From Leishmania infantum JPCM5 (taxonomy: Eukaryota > Euglenozoa > Kinetoplastea > Trypanosomatida > Trypanosomatidae), in contig NC_009416.2 in NCBI RefSeq assembly GCF_000002875.2, forward strand, positions 1,123,501 through 1,187,500: 64,000 bases of DNA. Reading direction: 5' to 3'. Below are positions 1-8,745 of this stretch, in pieces. The notes under the pieces are model-generated. The model made no database searches. It saw nothing but the letters and a program-made list of their open reading frames with translations, and had not been told where the DNA came from. How positions within the stretch are numbered: the stretch's first letter is position 1; every line of letters begins with the position of its first letter. Both the position numbers and the translations under genes were made by a program.

Positions 1-2098
1 TGGCGCTGCGCTGGATCACGTAGAAGGGAGGAAGCCCGTCGCTGAGGCAGCGGTGCTCATCGCAGTAAGCGCCAAAAAGAACCGCCTGCTTCAAGCTAAG
101 CTCTCCAGCAGCGGCGTGACACGCATTCCTCTCCTCGTCTGCCGCCTCCCCTGCGTGTCCGCCGTTGGAAGGTTGATTCGTGATCATCAGCACGTGATTG
201 CGCTCCTCCACTACTCTCTGCTGGCTTTCGCGGCACATTTGATAGCATACGCGGCACAGCGGCTCCCAGCCAAGCGAGTAGCGCTGGCCCTCGCACTTCA
301 CATCGGGTCCCACCCCTCGCTCGGCGCAGCACTTGGGGCAGAAGAACTGTCCGCACCGTCCGCACATGACACGCGTGACGGTGGCAGAGAAGGGCGTGTG
401 GCAGTCTGCCACTGCGCAGGAGACGCTGTACCGCGGGACGCAGAGGTACTGGGTGGGGTCCATGACCCGCTCACGGTACGCCTGGTGATCCATAACCTCC
501 AGCGTGTGCAGCAGCGCGCTCGACTCACACAGAAGCTCGTCGAGCCTCTGCAAGACAGGCGTGGTCTGGTCGGCGGCGGCATTCCAGGCGGTATCCATCT
601 TCGCAAAGAAGGCAGCGCCAAGCACAGACGTGTCCATGGCGCGCACCCGGTTGGCGAGGAGAACATCGCGGACACGCATCCGGACGAAGGCGTTACGCTC
701 GCGGGCGAGATCAGCCTTCGCCGTACCCCCAGGCTGCGAGGATAGGGGAGTAGTGGAAGGCGCTGTAGTGGCCGAGGCGACGGGTCTATTCGTTACTCGA
801 GGGGTATCGGCATCACGGTATGCCTCAGTGCCCGTCGTCTTGCTCTCATGGACCGTCCATGCTCGCTGCAGAGCTGTGGGGTGCGGTGATGCGCCCTCCT
901 CCGCCTGCCGCGACCCCAGCCGCCGCGCATGATTCGCGAGCGCCATACGTGAAAAGGTGGTGAAAGAGCGGATTTCGTCCTCATCTTCGTCGCTCTCCGT
1001 GGTGCTGGCGGCGGCGTTCTCAGCTGCTGGAGCCGCGCTGCATTCCATGTTCATAGCGTGCATCGTGCCCGTGTGCATCGCGGCGGTGGTTACGGTGATG
1101 CTAGCCCCTGCCTCCCCCTGCAGCGCGCGCCGGGTAGAGCTGGGGATCCAGTGGTCGGTTCTGTACTCCAGCTCCACGGTACATCCAGCCGGCAAGTCGG
1201 ACGCGCTGTTGGCAGCGGCTGAGAAGGTAGCGGCTAGTCGCGAGGAGGAGGGTCCAGAGGCGTCGTCGTTCGTCGCCTCCCCACGGGCAGCAGCAACGGC
1301 GGCTATCGAGGAAGGTGACATCTCCTCCAGCGAGATCACCGGCGGCGTTTGCGCATCATCGGAGGGCATTAGCGGGTCAGCGTCCGAAGCCAAGAAGTGG
1401 GAGGAGGATGCACCGGACCCGCAACCGCCACCACCGACGGTGGCTCGGAGGGCATCGACTGTAACCGTGTTCCCTTCAAAAAGAGCGGTCGCTCGCGAGG
1501 TGGCTGACATGTCGGCCAAGGCAGCCGTGGCTTTGGCGGCAGGCGGCGGTGATGCCGCGCCCAGTGCGGAGGACGTCCTCTCCCCCGCGCGTTCCCACTG
1601 CACCGCACCGGCGCCATAGGTGCCCCCGCTACCGTTGTCGTGGTCGTCGCCCTTCTCCCTATCGCCTTCTGCTTCGTCAGCGAAATGAACAGTGCGGGTC
1701 GCAGCCTGAGCGCTCGTCGCAGCATCCGCTTCATCACCCTCATCAGAGTTCACGTACACAAAGTCGTCGACGCAAGTGAGCTCAAACTCGTCGTGTAGTG
1801 CCTTCAACTCCTTCGCGGTCAGCCGCTTGACAGCGCGGTCGATCTCCGCCTCCGAGATGTGCGGAGGGGACTTGAGAACGGTAAAGGGGTCGATGCGAAC
1901 GCTGCGAAGACTGCTGCCCTCCGGGACCTTGCCGGCGGCCGAGGACACTTCACGGAAGCGGTTCCACGATGCCAGGAGGTTCTCAATGGAGTCCAACGTC
2001 GGGGCCACTGAAGAAAGGTAAACGTGCGTGCGGTCGTGCAACTCCTGTGCGTCATGCGGCACCGCATGCTGCGGTGAGCCGTCAGAGGTGAGAGTCAT
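1..2098 (-). CDS. FYVE-like zinc-finger protein (3' end outside window)
   Basis: This reading frame starts at the ATG at 2098 and stays open on the minus strand to the left edge, giving 699 visible codons; the C-terminus is missing. The N-terminal ~100 residues look folded, and residues ~105-400 are low complexity, rich in Ala, Ser, Gly and acidic residues. At about residues 561-622 lies a cysteine cluster: CAVADC, then CGRCGQFFCPKCC, then a WEPLCRVCYQMC end. The RxxCGxCGxxFCxxC core and the closing LCxxC match the FYVE/RING-like zinc-finger plan. FYVE domains bind phosphatidylinositol 3-phosphate on endosomes, so an endosomal role is an inference. The usual R(R/K)HHCR lipid-binding basic motif is replaced by RVMCGRC, and the first pair is C-x4-C rather than C-x2-C, so lipid binding is doubtful. 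More Cys/His residues (AYCDEHRC) follow near the edge. Confidence 0.75.
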   Translation of the reverse strand, partial: MTLTSDGSPQHAVPHDAQELHDRTHVYLSSVAPTLDSIENLLASWNRFREVSSAAGKVPEGSSLRSVRIDPFTVLKSPPHISEAEIDRAVKRLTAKELKALHDEFELTCVDDFVYVNSDEGDEADAATSAQAATRTVHFADEAEGDREKGDDHDNGSGGTYGAGAVQWERAGERTSSALGAASPPPAAKATAALADMSATSRATALFEGNTVTVDALRATVGGGGCGSGASSSHFLASDADPLMPSDDAQTPPVISLEEMSPSSIAAVAAARGEATNDDASGPSSSRLAATFSAAANSASDLPAGCTVELEYRTDHWIPSSTRRALQGEAGASITVTTAAMHTGTMHAMNMECSAAPAAENAAASTTESDEDEDEIRSFTTFSRMALANHARRLGSRQAEEGASPHPTALQRAWTVHESKTTGTEAYRDADTPRVTNRPVASATTAPSTTPLSSQPGGTAKADLARERNAFVRMRVRDVLLANRVRAMDTSVLGAAFFAKMDTAWNAAADQTTPVLQRLDELLCESSALLHTLEVMDHQAYRERVMDPTQYLCVPRYSVSCAVADCHTPFSATVTRVMCGRCGQFFCPKCCAERGVGPDVKCEGQRYSLGWEPLCRVCYQMCRESQQRVVEERNHVLMITNQPSNGGHAGEAADEERNACHAAAGELSLKQAVLFGAYCDEHRCLSDGLPPFYVIQRSA

Positions 2099-2145
2099 TT
2101 TTACTGATCCAGGAACGACTACGTAAGAGTATATAGCTATACATG

Positions 2146-2164
2146 TATATATATATATATATAT
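2146..2164. repeat. (TA)n microsatellite
   Basis: Nineteen bases of alternating T and A followed by a poly-T stretch, just upstream of the FYVE-like gene's ATG on the minus strand. Confidence 0.9.
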
Positions 2165-4534
2165 TTGTGTGTTTTTTTTTGCTGTGCTACCTGAAAGGTA
2201 GAGCAAGAGCCGAAGAAATGCGCCACCTCAGGCGAAACACCGGCCGCACAACTGGGCAGTGGGGAAGAGAAAGATCGCTGCCAAGCGCGAGTGCGCAGGC
2301 GAGTACCAAGGCCCGCCAACACTCCAACACAGCACCTACGTACTTGCGTCGCACTGCAAAAACGAAAATGCGAAACGGAGAGCAAAGTAAAAAACAATGA
2401 GAATGATAAAGCAGCCGCGAACGGAGAAAGATACGCCAATAAAGCAGCAAGCAGACGACACTCACGCGTGCCGAGACACACAGGCACGCACACACACACA
2501 CACAAACGTAGAGGCCGTGAGAGAGTTCGGCGAGGGGGGGGAACAAGAAGCAGCGACAGCAGTGTAAAAGAGGATATTTTACGCGACGGGCGAGGTCGAT
2601 ACCAACGCAGAAAAGGTAGAGGTGCGATGGGGTCAGCACGGAGGAGGAAGTAAAATATCGAACGAAAAGCGCAAAGACAAGAGAAAGAAGGGAAGCGCAG
2701 ACTTTGAACAAGTCGGCGTTGCGTGGGAGGGAAAGCACGAAAGTAGGAAGAGAGTGGGTGCGGGAGCAGATCACTCAGTTTATCTGTTTGGGGGTAGAAG
2801 AAGCGGTGCTCTTCCAGTGGTTCTCCTGCGTTCAATGCTCTGCTGCTGTTGCTGTTGTTTTGCGCTTGATGCAAAGCCTCCTGTTGTTGCGCGCAGAAGA
2901 TGGCTGAACGAAGACGAAGCCGGCACCCCGTGGGCGTGTGATTGTGTGGGTGTGTGTCTGTTGCTGGGAGAGTGAGCTACAAAGACGATCGGGCGAAGAA
3001 TGCGTGCAAAGCAAAGAATACTGTGAAATTCCCAGCGAAGGTGATTCCTCGTTTTTTTTCAGAGACGCGGTCGAGCTCTTGCGCGCAGGCGGCCACAGGA
3101 GATGTAACGGAACCTGCAAGTGAAAGATATCGAAAGCGGAAAGGCGGACGGGAGACAGAAAACAGAAAAGAGTGATGAGAGGTTGCCGGAGGCGAAGCGA
3201 GGGGGTCTTTTAGACGTCTCTCTCAATGGAGAGCACGGGGGCAGCGTAATTTGAACCTCTCTCCCGCGGCGGCCACACATAAAGTGGCCCGACGAATGGT
3301 AATGAAGCGTATCGCTCTCGCCATTATAGGCGAAGCACACGAGGCCGCGTGCAAGGCGAGCCCACGTGACGATGCTCCCCTCCTATCTGTCACCAGCCAA
3401 GAATATCAGCACAACGTGTCGAGAATAAAATAAAGAGCCAGCGATGCAATGGTCTCCTCTCATGCGTACACGGAGTCTATGACGAACCGAGTCAATGCAC
3501 TGGTGCAAGCACGAAAACAGTCACGCTTGGCCCACTACTCATAGCGGATGGACACTGTTTCCTTGTGGGCCTCCCCTGGTTTATTCTTTGGGGCGTGGAG
3601 GGGGGGGGAGAAGGAGTAGGAGGGTTATTGGTGGTTATTCTTACTGTTTGCATTTGATTACAGCGAGAGAGAGAGAGAGCGCGCACGTGCACCTTTGAGC
3701 GGATATGTATTCATAGCAAACACACCGACAAAGAGAGGAACATACAGACACACACGCATACGCACGAGTACCACGCAATCGGGAATAGAGCATGGGGGGA
3801 TGTCGGTACATAGGTGTACCGCACAAGAAGAGGAAGAGACACAGACGGGAGCCATCTGAAAAAAAAAAAAAACAGAACGACGGAGGCGGTTCGAAAAGAT
3901 GAAGTACATGGAATCACACACAGCAGCGGACAGGGAAAAGGAGCGGGTGCCTTTATGTGAGGTGGGTAAACCCCGCACATCACGAGTATACAAGCGCGAC
4001 TAGATGAACGCATAAAAAGCTCTCTCACACGCGAGTAATTCGTGTGTATGTGTGTGTGTGTGTGCTTTCGTTCGGGGTTTCCTCCTCACCTCTTTGCGTT
4101 ATGCATGTGCAAGTGTGGGTGTGGGTGTGTGCGTCAGTTTCTCCACATCCCCAAACAGACGAGGCCAAACAAAACACAAAACAAAAAATGGAAAGGGCAG
4201 TGCGATGCGTGTAGAGGCATGCACAACGTAGTCAAATGAATAAGCACAAAGATGTCAACGACAAGAGTAAATCTTGGAAAGGCATTCGACAGTGAGGCCT
4301 GATACGCCATGCAGCAACGGAAGAACACATGCACCTCCGTTTCTGCACAGGAACACGCACGCGCGCGCGCGCGAAATTCAGCCCAGCTTCTATAACCAAG
4401 CAAAGCCTTCACACCCCGTCTGTTACCTCTTCTCATACGCACACAGGCATTCTATGCATCCCCCGGAGAGCAACGAGAAGCGAAAACAACAAAAAGGTGT
4501 GCCAAACTTACCGTTCATCGACGTGTCTATTCCC

Positions 4535-5000
4535 TGTCATACAGCAGGGGTTCAACTGCGCTCTACCCGCCCGCCTCCGGCCCACCTTGCGTCGTGCAAA
4601 GCAGCCGTGGGCACGTGCTACAGCAATGCGCCGACTCAGTCACCCGAGCACGGCCCCTGCCTCGAATTCTGCCCACCCTCTCCGCCGGTTGCCTCACAGC
4701 GGTTCACATTATGCCGATCGCCACCTGATGCGCATCATCCTCGGGGTTGCTCAGACTCCCCACACCAGCAGGCAGTGTGAGGGCCGGAGGTGAGATGCAT
4801 TTCCAGTCGCGCGGACACGCTGCCTATCACATGGATGGCACAGATGTGTTCACTGTCGCAGGCGGCTCCGACGCAACGCCATCCAGGACCCCACCGCCGG
4901 CACATCAGCAGTGATGCATGGCTCTGACATTCCCCTCTACGTCGTAGGCACCTGACCCTGTCACCACGAGAGGTGGCTCTGGCGCTAGCAGGAATTAGGG
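4535..5000 (-). mobile_element. SIDER2-type degenerate retroposon in the 3' UTR of CDP-DAG synthase
   Basis: Read on the minus strand from about 5000, the element opens with a signature containing GAGCCACCTCTCGTGGTGA, CAGGGTCAGGTGCC and TACGACGTAGAGGGGAATG. This corresponds to the 79-bp 5' signature (Pr77 hallmark) shared by L1Tc/ingi retroposons and Leishmania SIDERs. The following ~450 bp aligns with the element at 48,725-49,190, including the shared block CACTGCCTGCTGGTGT and the GGCGCATTGCTG block. It is non-coding, as SIDERs are. It has the same orientation as the upstream CDP-DAG synthase gene and lies 0.46-0.93 kb past its stop, so probably in that mRNA's 3' UTR. SIDER2 copies in 3' UTRs are known to promote mRNA decay in Leishmania. 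A G12 run (C12 on the element strand) at 4998-5009 abuts the 5' end. Boundaries are approximate. Confidence 0.8.
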
Positions 5001-5462
5001 GGGGGGGGGCTGCTTGGCTTCTCCACACAGAGTTGAGGGTACGGGACCCTGACACCACACACCGAGGCGTCCTCACAACATCCGCTTAAGGTGACTAAAT
5101 AAGAAAGCCGTAACGCGAAGAAACGCAAGACAATTACATGCAGACCCCCGCCCCCACCACACGCACACAACGCCGCCAGCACCGCACACAGTGGAGGCCC
5201 GCCGGTGACCGCCTCACATCTTCGCCTTGCGCCGCCGCCCCAGCAACGAGAAATATAAAGTACTAGGGGTTTACCTTATGTACAGCTCCAAGTGCCCCTC
5301 GCAGCGGATGCACCGCACTTTCAGCTTTTGTCTTATTCGGTTGGTTCCCAACTATCATCGCGGCTGTCCAGTAGCCTGAGCTGACGACAAAGACAGGCAA
5401 CGCCTTTAGTGTGGCATTTGAAAGTACACGCCTGCACAATGACCCCGTTACGCCGCGAAGAA

Positions 5463-6944
5463 CTAGCGACGATTTCCCGAGTTGCTGGACAGACTCATGA
5501 TGCCGCGCAGGGCACAGTGCATGAACGGGAAAACAAGCAACATGCCGTCCACACGATCCAGAATGCCACCATGCCCTGGGATAATGAAGCCCGCATCCTT
5601 CACGCGCGCAGCACGCTTCAGCAGGGACTCTAGTAAATCCCCGCATACACCGAGCACTCCCATGATGGTGCCGAGGAGTAGCCACAGAGCGACGTTCTGG
5701 AACGCCGGGTCCACAACATTTGCCGCCGGCGCAGCACACAACTCCCGGTAAAACCAGAACATGAGGCCAGCAAAGCTGACCGCATTCATAATCACACCTG
5801 CCACGGCACCCTCCACTGACTTGTTCGGACTAATGGCGCGGTTAAGATGGTGCGGGCTGCGCAGCAGCATCCTCACGAGCCCATTCGCCTCCTTTAGCGG
5901 CCGCTTCCTCGGCTGGTTCGCCGCCCCCGTGGCTGGCGGCTCCTCGCCAGTCACATCGTAGATCTTCCCGTATCGCTCTCGCAGCATGGTGAGGCTGCGC
6001 CCCACCACCAGCGCGGCGATGTCGTTCGCGAAGTTGCCGATCAACGTTGAGGAAAGCCACGGCAGGCCGACGTCAGTGATGTGGTAGACAAAGAGCGGGG
6101 TAGCGATGCCAGCAATCCACACGATGCCAAAGATATCAAGGCAGAAATCAAGGAACTGCTCCGTTGGCTGCCGTTCTGCGATCATGTGCAGCTCCATCGA
6201 GAGAAAGTAGTCGCGCTGTGCCTTGGCCACCCGCTCCTTCTTCGCCACACTCTGGTCCGTCCGAGACAGGTCCGGCTCAGTCTTGCATGCTGCCGCGGCG
6301 GTGGGGGCGCCGCCGCCGTTACAAACGGCGCTGGCCGCCCCACGCGAGCTGTCCTGCGAGCCGGAGGATAACTGCTGGCTCAGCAGCTTCATTGCTTGCT
6401 CCACCTTGAGCTCCAGCCGATTATGCGCCGTCAGCGTCACAACGACGAAGACGACGAAGTAGAACTCGAGCGTGACAAGAAAAGTCTGCTCGCCACTGTA
6501 TGCAGCAAGCGGCAGCAGCGCCCAGCCAAGGTGCTTCAGAACATTGTAGAGGGAGATGGGGGCCACTGGCAGGTCGTACTCTTCGGGGCAGAGTGGTACC
6601 CCTTCAATGCAAGGCGATGGCGGCGGCGGTCGAGCGACCAGGTCGGCCAGCATTGTGAGAGGCAGCATCGGCGATTGAGGCGCTGGCATCGCTGTATTCT
6701 CCATTGACATGAGCAGTGCGACCTTGAGGTGGCGCTTAACGCCGCTCCACTCGATGCCGCACATGAACGTGGCGAAGAAGGCGAGAAGTGCGGCGCAGCG
6801 CCCCGAATAGCCGCTGAAGGCGAGGACAGCTGGGCCAACGATGCAGATGGTCACCGTCCGCATCTGAATGTTGGTGAGACCGATCCGGTTGCGTGCCGGG
6901 CTCCCCTTTGCAGGTGGGCCCGCGGCCGTTCTGTAACCGTCCAT
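5463..6944 (-). CDS. CDS1: Phosphatidate cytidylyltransferase (CDP-diacylglycerol synthase)
   Basis: 493 aa. It makes CDP-diacylglycerol from CTP and phosphatidic acid, the precursor of phosphatidylinositol and cardiolipin, normally in the ER membrane. The C-terminal part (about residues 437-465) carries the complete family signature: SLLKR, then VKDAG, then PGHGGILDRVD, including the catalytic/metal-binding Lys-Asp and Asp-Arg-x-Asp residues. Hydrophobic segments are spread through the protein: residues ~28-65, ~160-190, ~280-330, ~385-430 and the C-terminal end. A hydrophilic insertion around residues 205-245 contains Ser/Gly/Ala-rich sequence and is probably cytosolic. Length is in the usual eukaryotic range of 420-500 aa. 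The ATG at 6944 opens the frame; a later Met at residue 28 is possible but less likely. Confidence 0.93.
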   Translation of the reverse strand: MDGYRTAAGPPAKGSPARNRIGLTNIQMRTVTICIVGPAVLAFSGYSGRCAALLAFFATFMCGIEWSGVKRHLKVALLMSMENTAMPAPQSPMLPLTMLADLVARPPPPSPCIEGVPLCPEEYDLPVAPISLYNVLKHLGWALLPLAAYSGEQTFLVTLEFYFVVFVVVTLTAHNRLELKVEQAMKLLSQQLSSGSQDSSRGAASAVCNGGGAPTAAAACKTEPDLSRTDQSVAKKERVAKAQRDYFLSMELHMIAERQPTEQFLDFCLDIFGIVWIAGIATPLFVYHITDVGLPWLSSTLIGNFANDIAALVVGRSLTMLRERYGKIYDVTGEEPPATGAANQPRKRPLKEANGLVRMLLRSPHHLNRAISPNKSVEGAVAGVIMNAVSFAGLMFWFYRELCAAPAANVVDPAFQNVALWLLLGTIMGVLGVCGDLLESLLKRAARVKDAGFIIPGHGGILDRVDGMLLVFPFMHCALRGIMSLSSNSGNRR

Positions 6945-8745
6945 TTCTTAGCTGGAAAAAGAAGCAGAAAGAATGGGAAGAAAGCGTGCTGCTGCACAGA
7001 GAGACCACTGTGGCCCCGGTGCGCAATACGCGAGCGCCAAAAAAAAAAGAAAACGAGCCAAGGAAAGGAAAGAAACAGTGAAAAAATGCGCACGTGTATT
7101 TAAAGCAGTGGGATCCACGAGCACCTCACGAGCACCTCTTGGGCATATATGTATGTTTCGCGAATAGATAATGTGAGGAGAAAGAGAGCAACACGGATAA
7201 ACAAAACAACTTAGTGGGAAGGACTTGAGGGACACAAGGGAGGGGTGTATACATGTGCGCGACTCGTCAGTGCTACAACGGTGGCTGCGGTCTGTTATGC
7301 GGTTTCTACGAATCTTCCGTATTTGATCGTCTACTGGCATGAAAGTGAATCGATGATCTGAGCCTTTACTCTGTGACAACAGTGAACCCTTTACGTAGTC
7401 GTTGATTCGTGGGCGAGGAAGGGGGCGCGTGCGAGCCCGTTGCCAGAAGAGAAACGCCGCGACAGCGGTATGCAAGAGCGCCAAGATGAAGCCGAAAGGA
7501 TCCGGTGGAAAGAGCGCGGCAGAGAGGAAAGGTGTGCAAGAAGAGTGAGCTGTCGCGCGCGATGTGAGAGGTGACGGGGTGGCATTCGAGGGCAAGTGGA
7601 CGCCAAGCGCGTGTGTGTGCGTGTGTGTGTCTGCGTCTACGTAGGCACGGTGGGTCGCGCTTTCAGCGCACTTGCTTGAGCGTGCTCGTTTGAGCAATCG
7701 CCTTGACCAGTCGCGGGTCAGCCGCGCGGACACATCTTGCCGCTCGGGAAAAGCACTATAGCTTGCCTTCTCGATAACGACGGAGGGAAGCGAAGGAAAC
7801 GTAGAAAGCGAGGCCCCGCTAGCGTAAGCAAGGAAGCGACAGAGAAAATACATGTACCGTCCTCGTTTTGCCGCCGTTCACGATGAAAGCGTGTGTCCTC
7901 AAAGCCCCGACGGAGGTTTGCGCCTTGCCGGCTCCGCTGCTGCCGCTGCTGCACACGGACATAATATCACCAGAGAAGAGCAAAGGCGAAGAGTGACATA
8001 ATCGGTGGGAAACAGAGCGGATAACACAGGAGAAAGAAAGAGCACCCGCATAGAGAGGCACCAGCACGCATATATGCATCCATGGACTGGTGCAGCCTAC
8101 CACCACCATCGTCATCAGAGGCAGCATCAGCAACAGCAAGCAGCAGGGAATGAAACACAAAAAGAAGGAAAGGGTAAAGAAGCAAACCAAATACAGGTAA
8201 GGAGACAGGCACACAACGCAAGCCCGCAAAAACATACACACACACACACATATATATACATACGCATGCTTGACAAAACGCGGGGAAAAGGGTAAACAGC
8301 AAAGTACAGAAAGCCCATGGTGATCAAGCGAGCATCCGGTGGAAAGGGGTATGAGGGGAAGAAGAAAGCGAGCCACACAATTGTGGAGGAATGGCAGCCT
8401 CCCACCTGCAGAAACAGCAGCGACAGTGGAGAGATGAGCCGCTCTCCAGAGGCTGCGAAGATTTTCGACAAAAAGAGTGGGGAGTTTGTTCTTGCAGAGC
8501 CTGCCGAGTAAGTCCATGCGGACATCGCTGTATTGGAGCATTTAGACGCAGCACACCAGAAAACAAAAAGGCGTGGTGCCTCCTTATCCGCCCCCCTCAC
8601 ACTACCTTGGCTTCCGATTCGTCGAACTTGAGATCCGTCGTGCCTGGCGCCACCCCCCGCTCTCCATCTGTTCTTGGGTTGCGCCTCTTTCCCGTTCCGC
8701 CACCCCGCTGCCACAGCCAGCCATTCACGCAACGCGGGTCCTCTT
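6945..8745. other. Intergenic region, no gene seen
   Basis: About 1.8 kb between two minus-strand genes: 5' leader of CDP-DAG synthase and 3' UTR of the RTE1-family gene. It contains GT/CA runs (near 7610-7630 and 8235-8250, the latter followed by a short TA run) and purine-rich stretches that read as pyrimidine tracts on the coding strand. Frames of up to 301 codons exist but have UTR-like composition. Confidence 0.65.

Larger units (their letters stand above)
2099..5462. other. Long intergenic region with low-complexity UTR sequence and a SIDER2 element
   Basis: About 3.4 kb between the FYVE-like gene and CDP-diacylglycerol synthase. It should hold the 5' UTR and splice site of the former and the 3' UTR of the latter. 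Contents are A- and G-rich purine stretches, a (TA)n run, poly-T at 2166-2180, (GT)n near 4041-4070, a G-tract near 3598-3608, and one retroposon at about 4535-5000. Open frames here, up to 245 codons, are biased in composition and look like no known protein. Confidence 0.7.

Noticed and set aside
53..1619. Plus-strand open frames of 220-230 codons at the left end
   Set aside because: They lie antisense to the FYVE-like gene, whose frame is continuous through the whole stretch and carries a recognisable zinc finger.
2137..2874. 245-codon minus-strand frame upstream of the FYVE-like gene
   Set aside because: Phe/Leu/Cys/Ser-rich with CVCVCV runs from GT/CA repeats; this is the pyrimidine-rich leader and spacer DNA rather than a gene.
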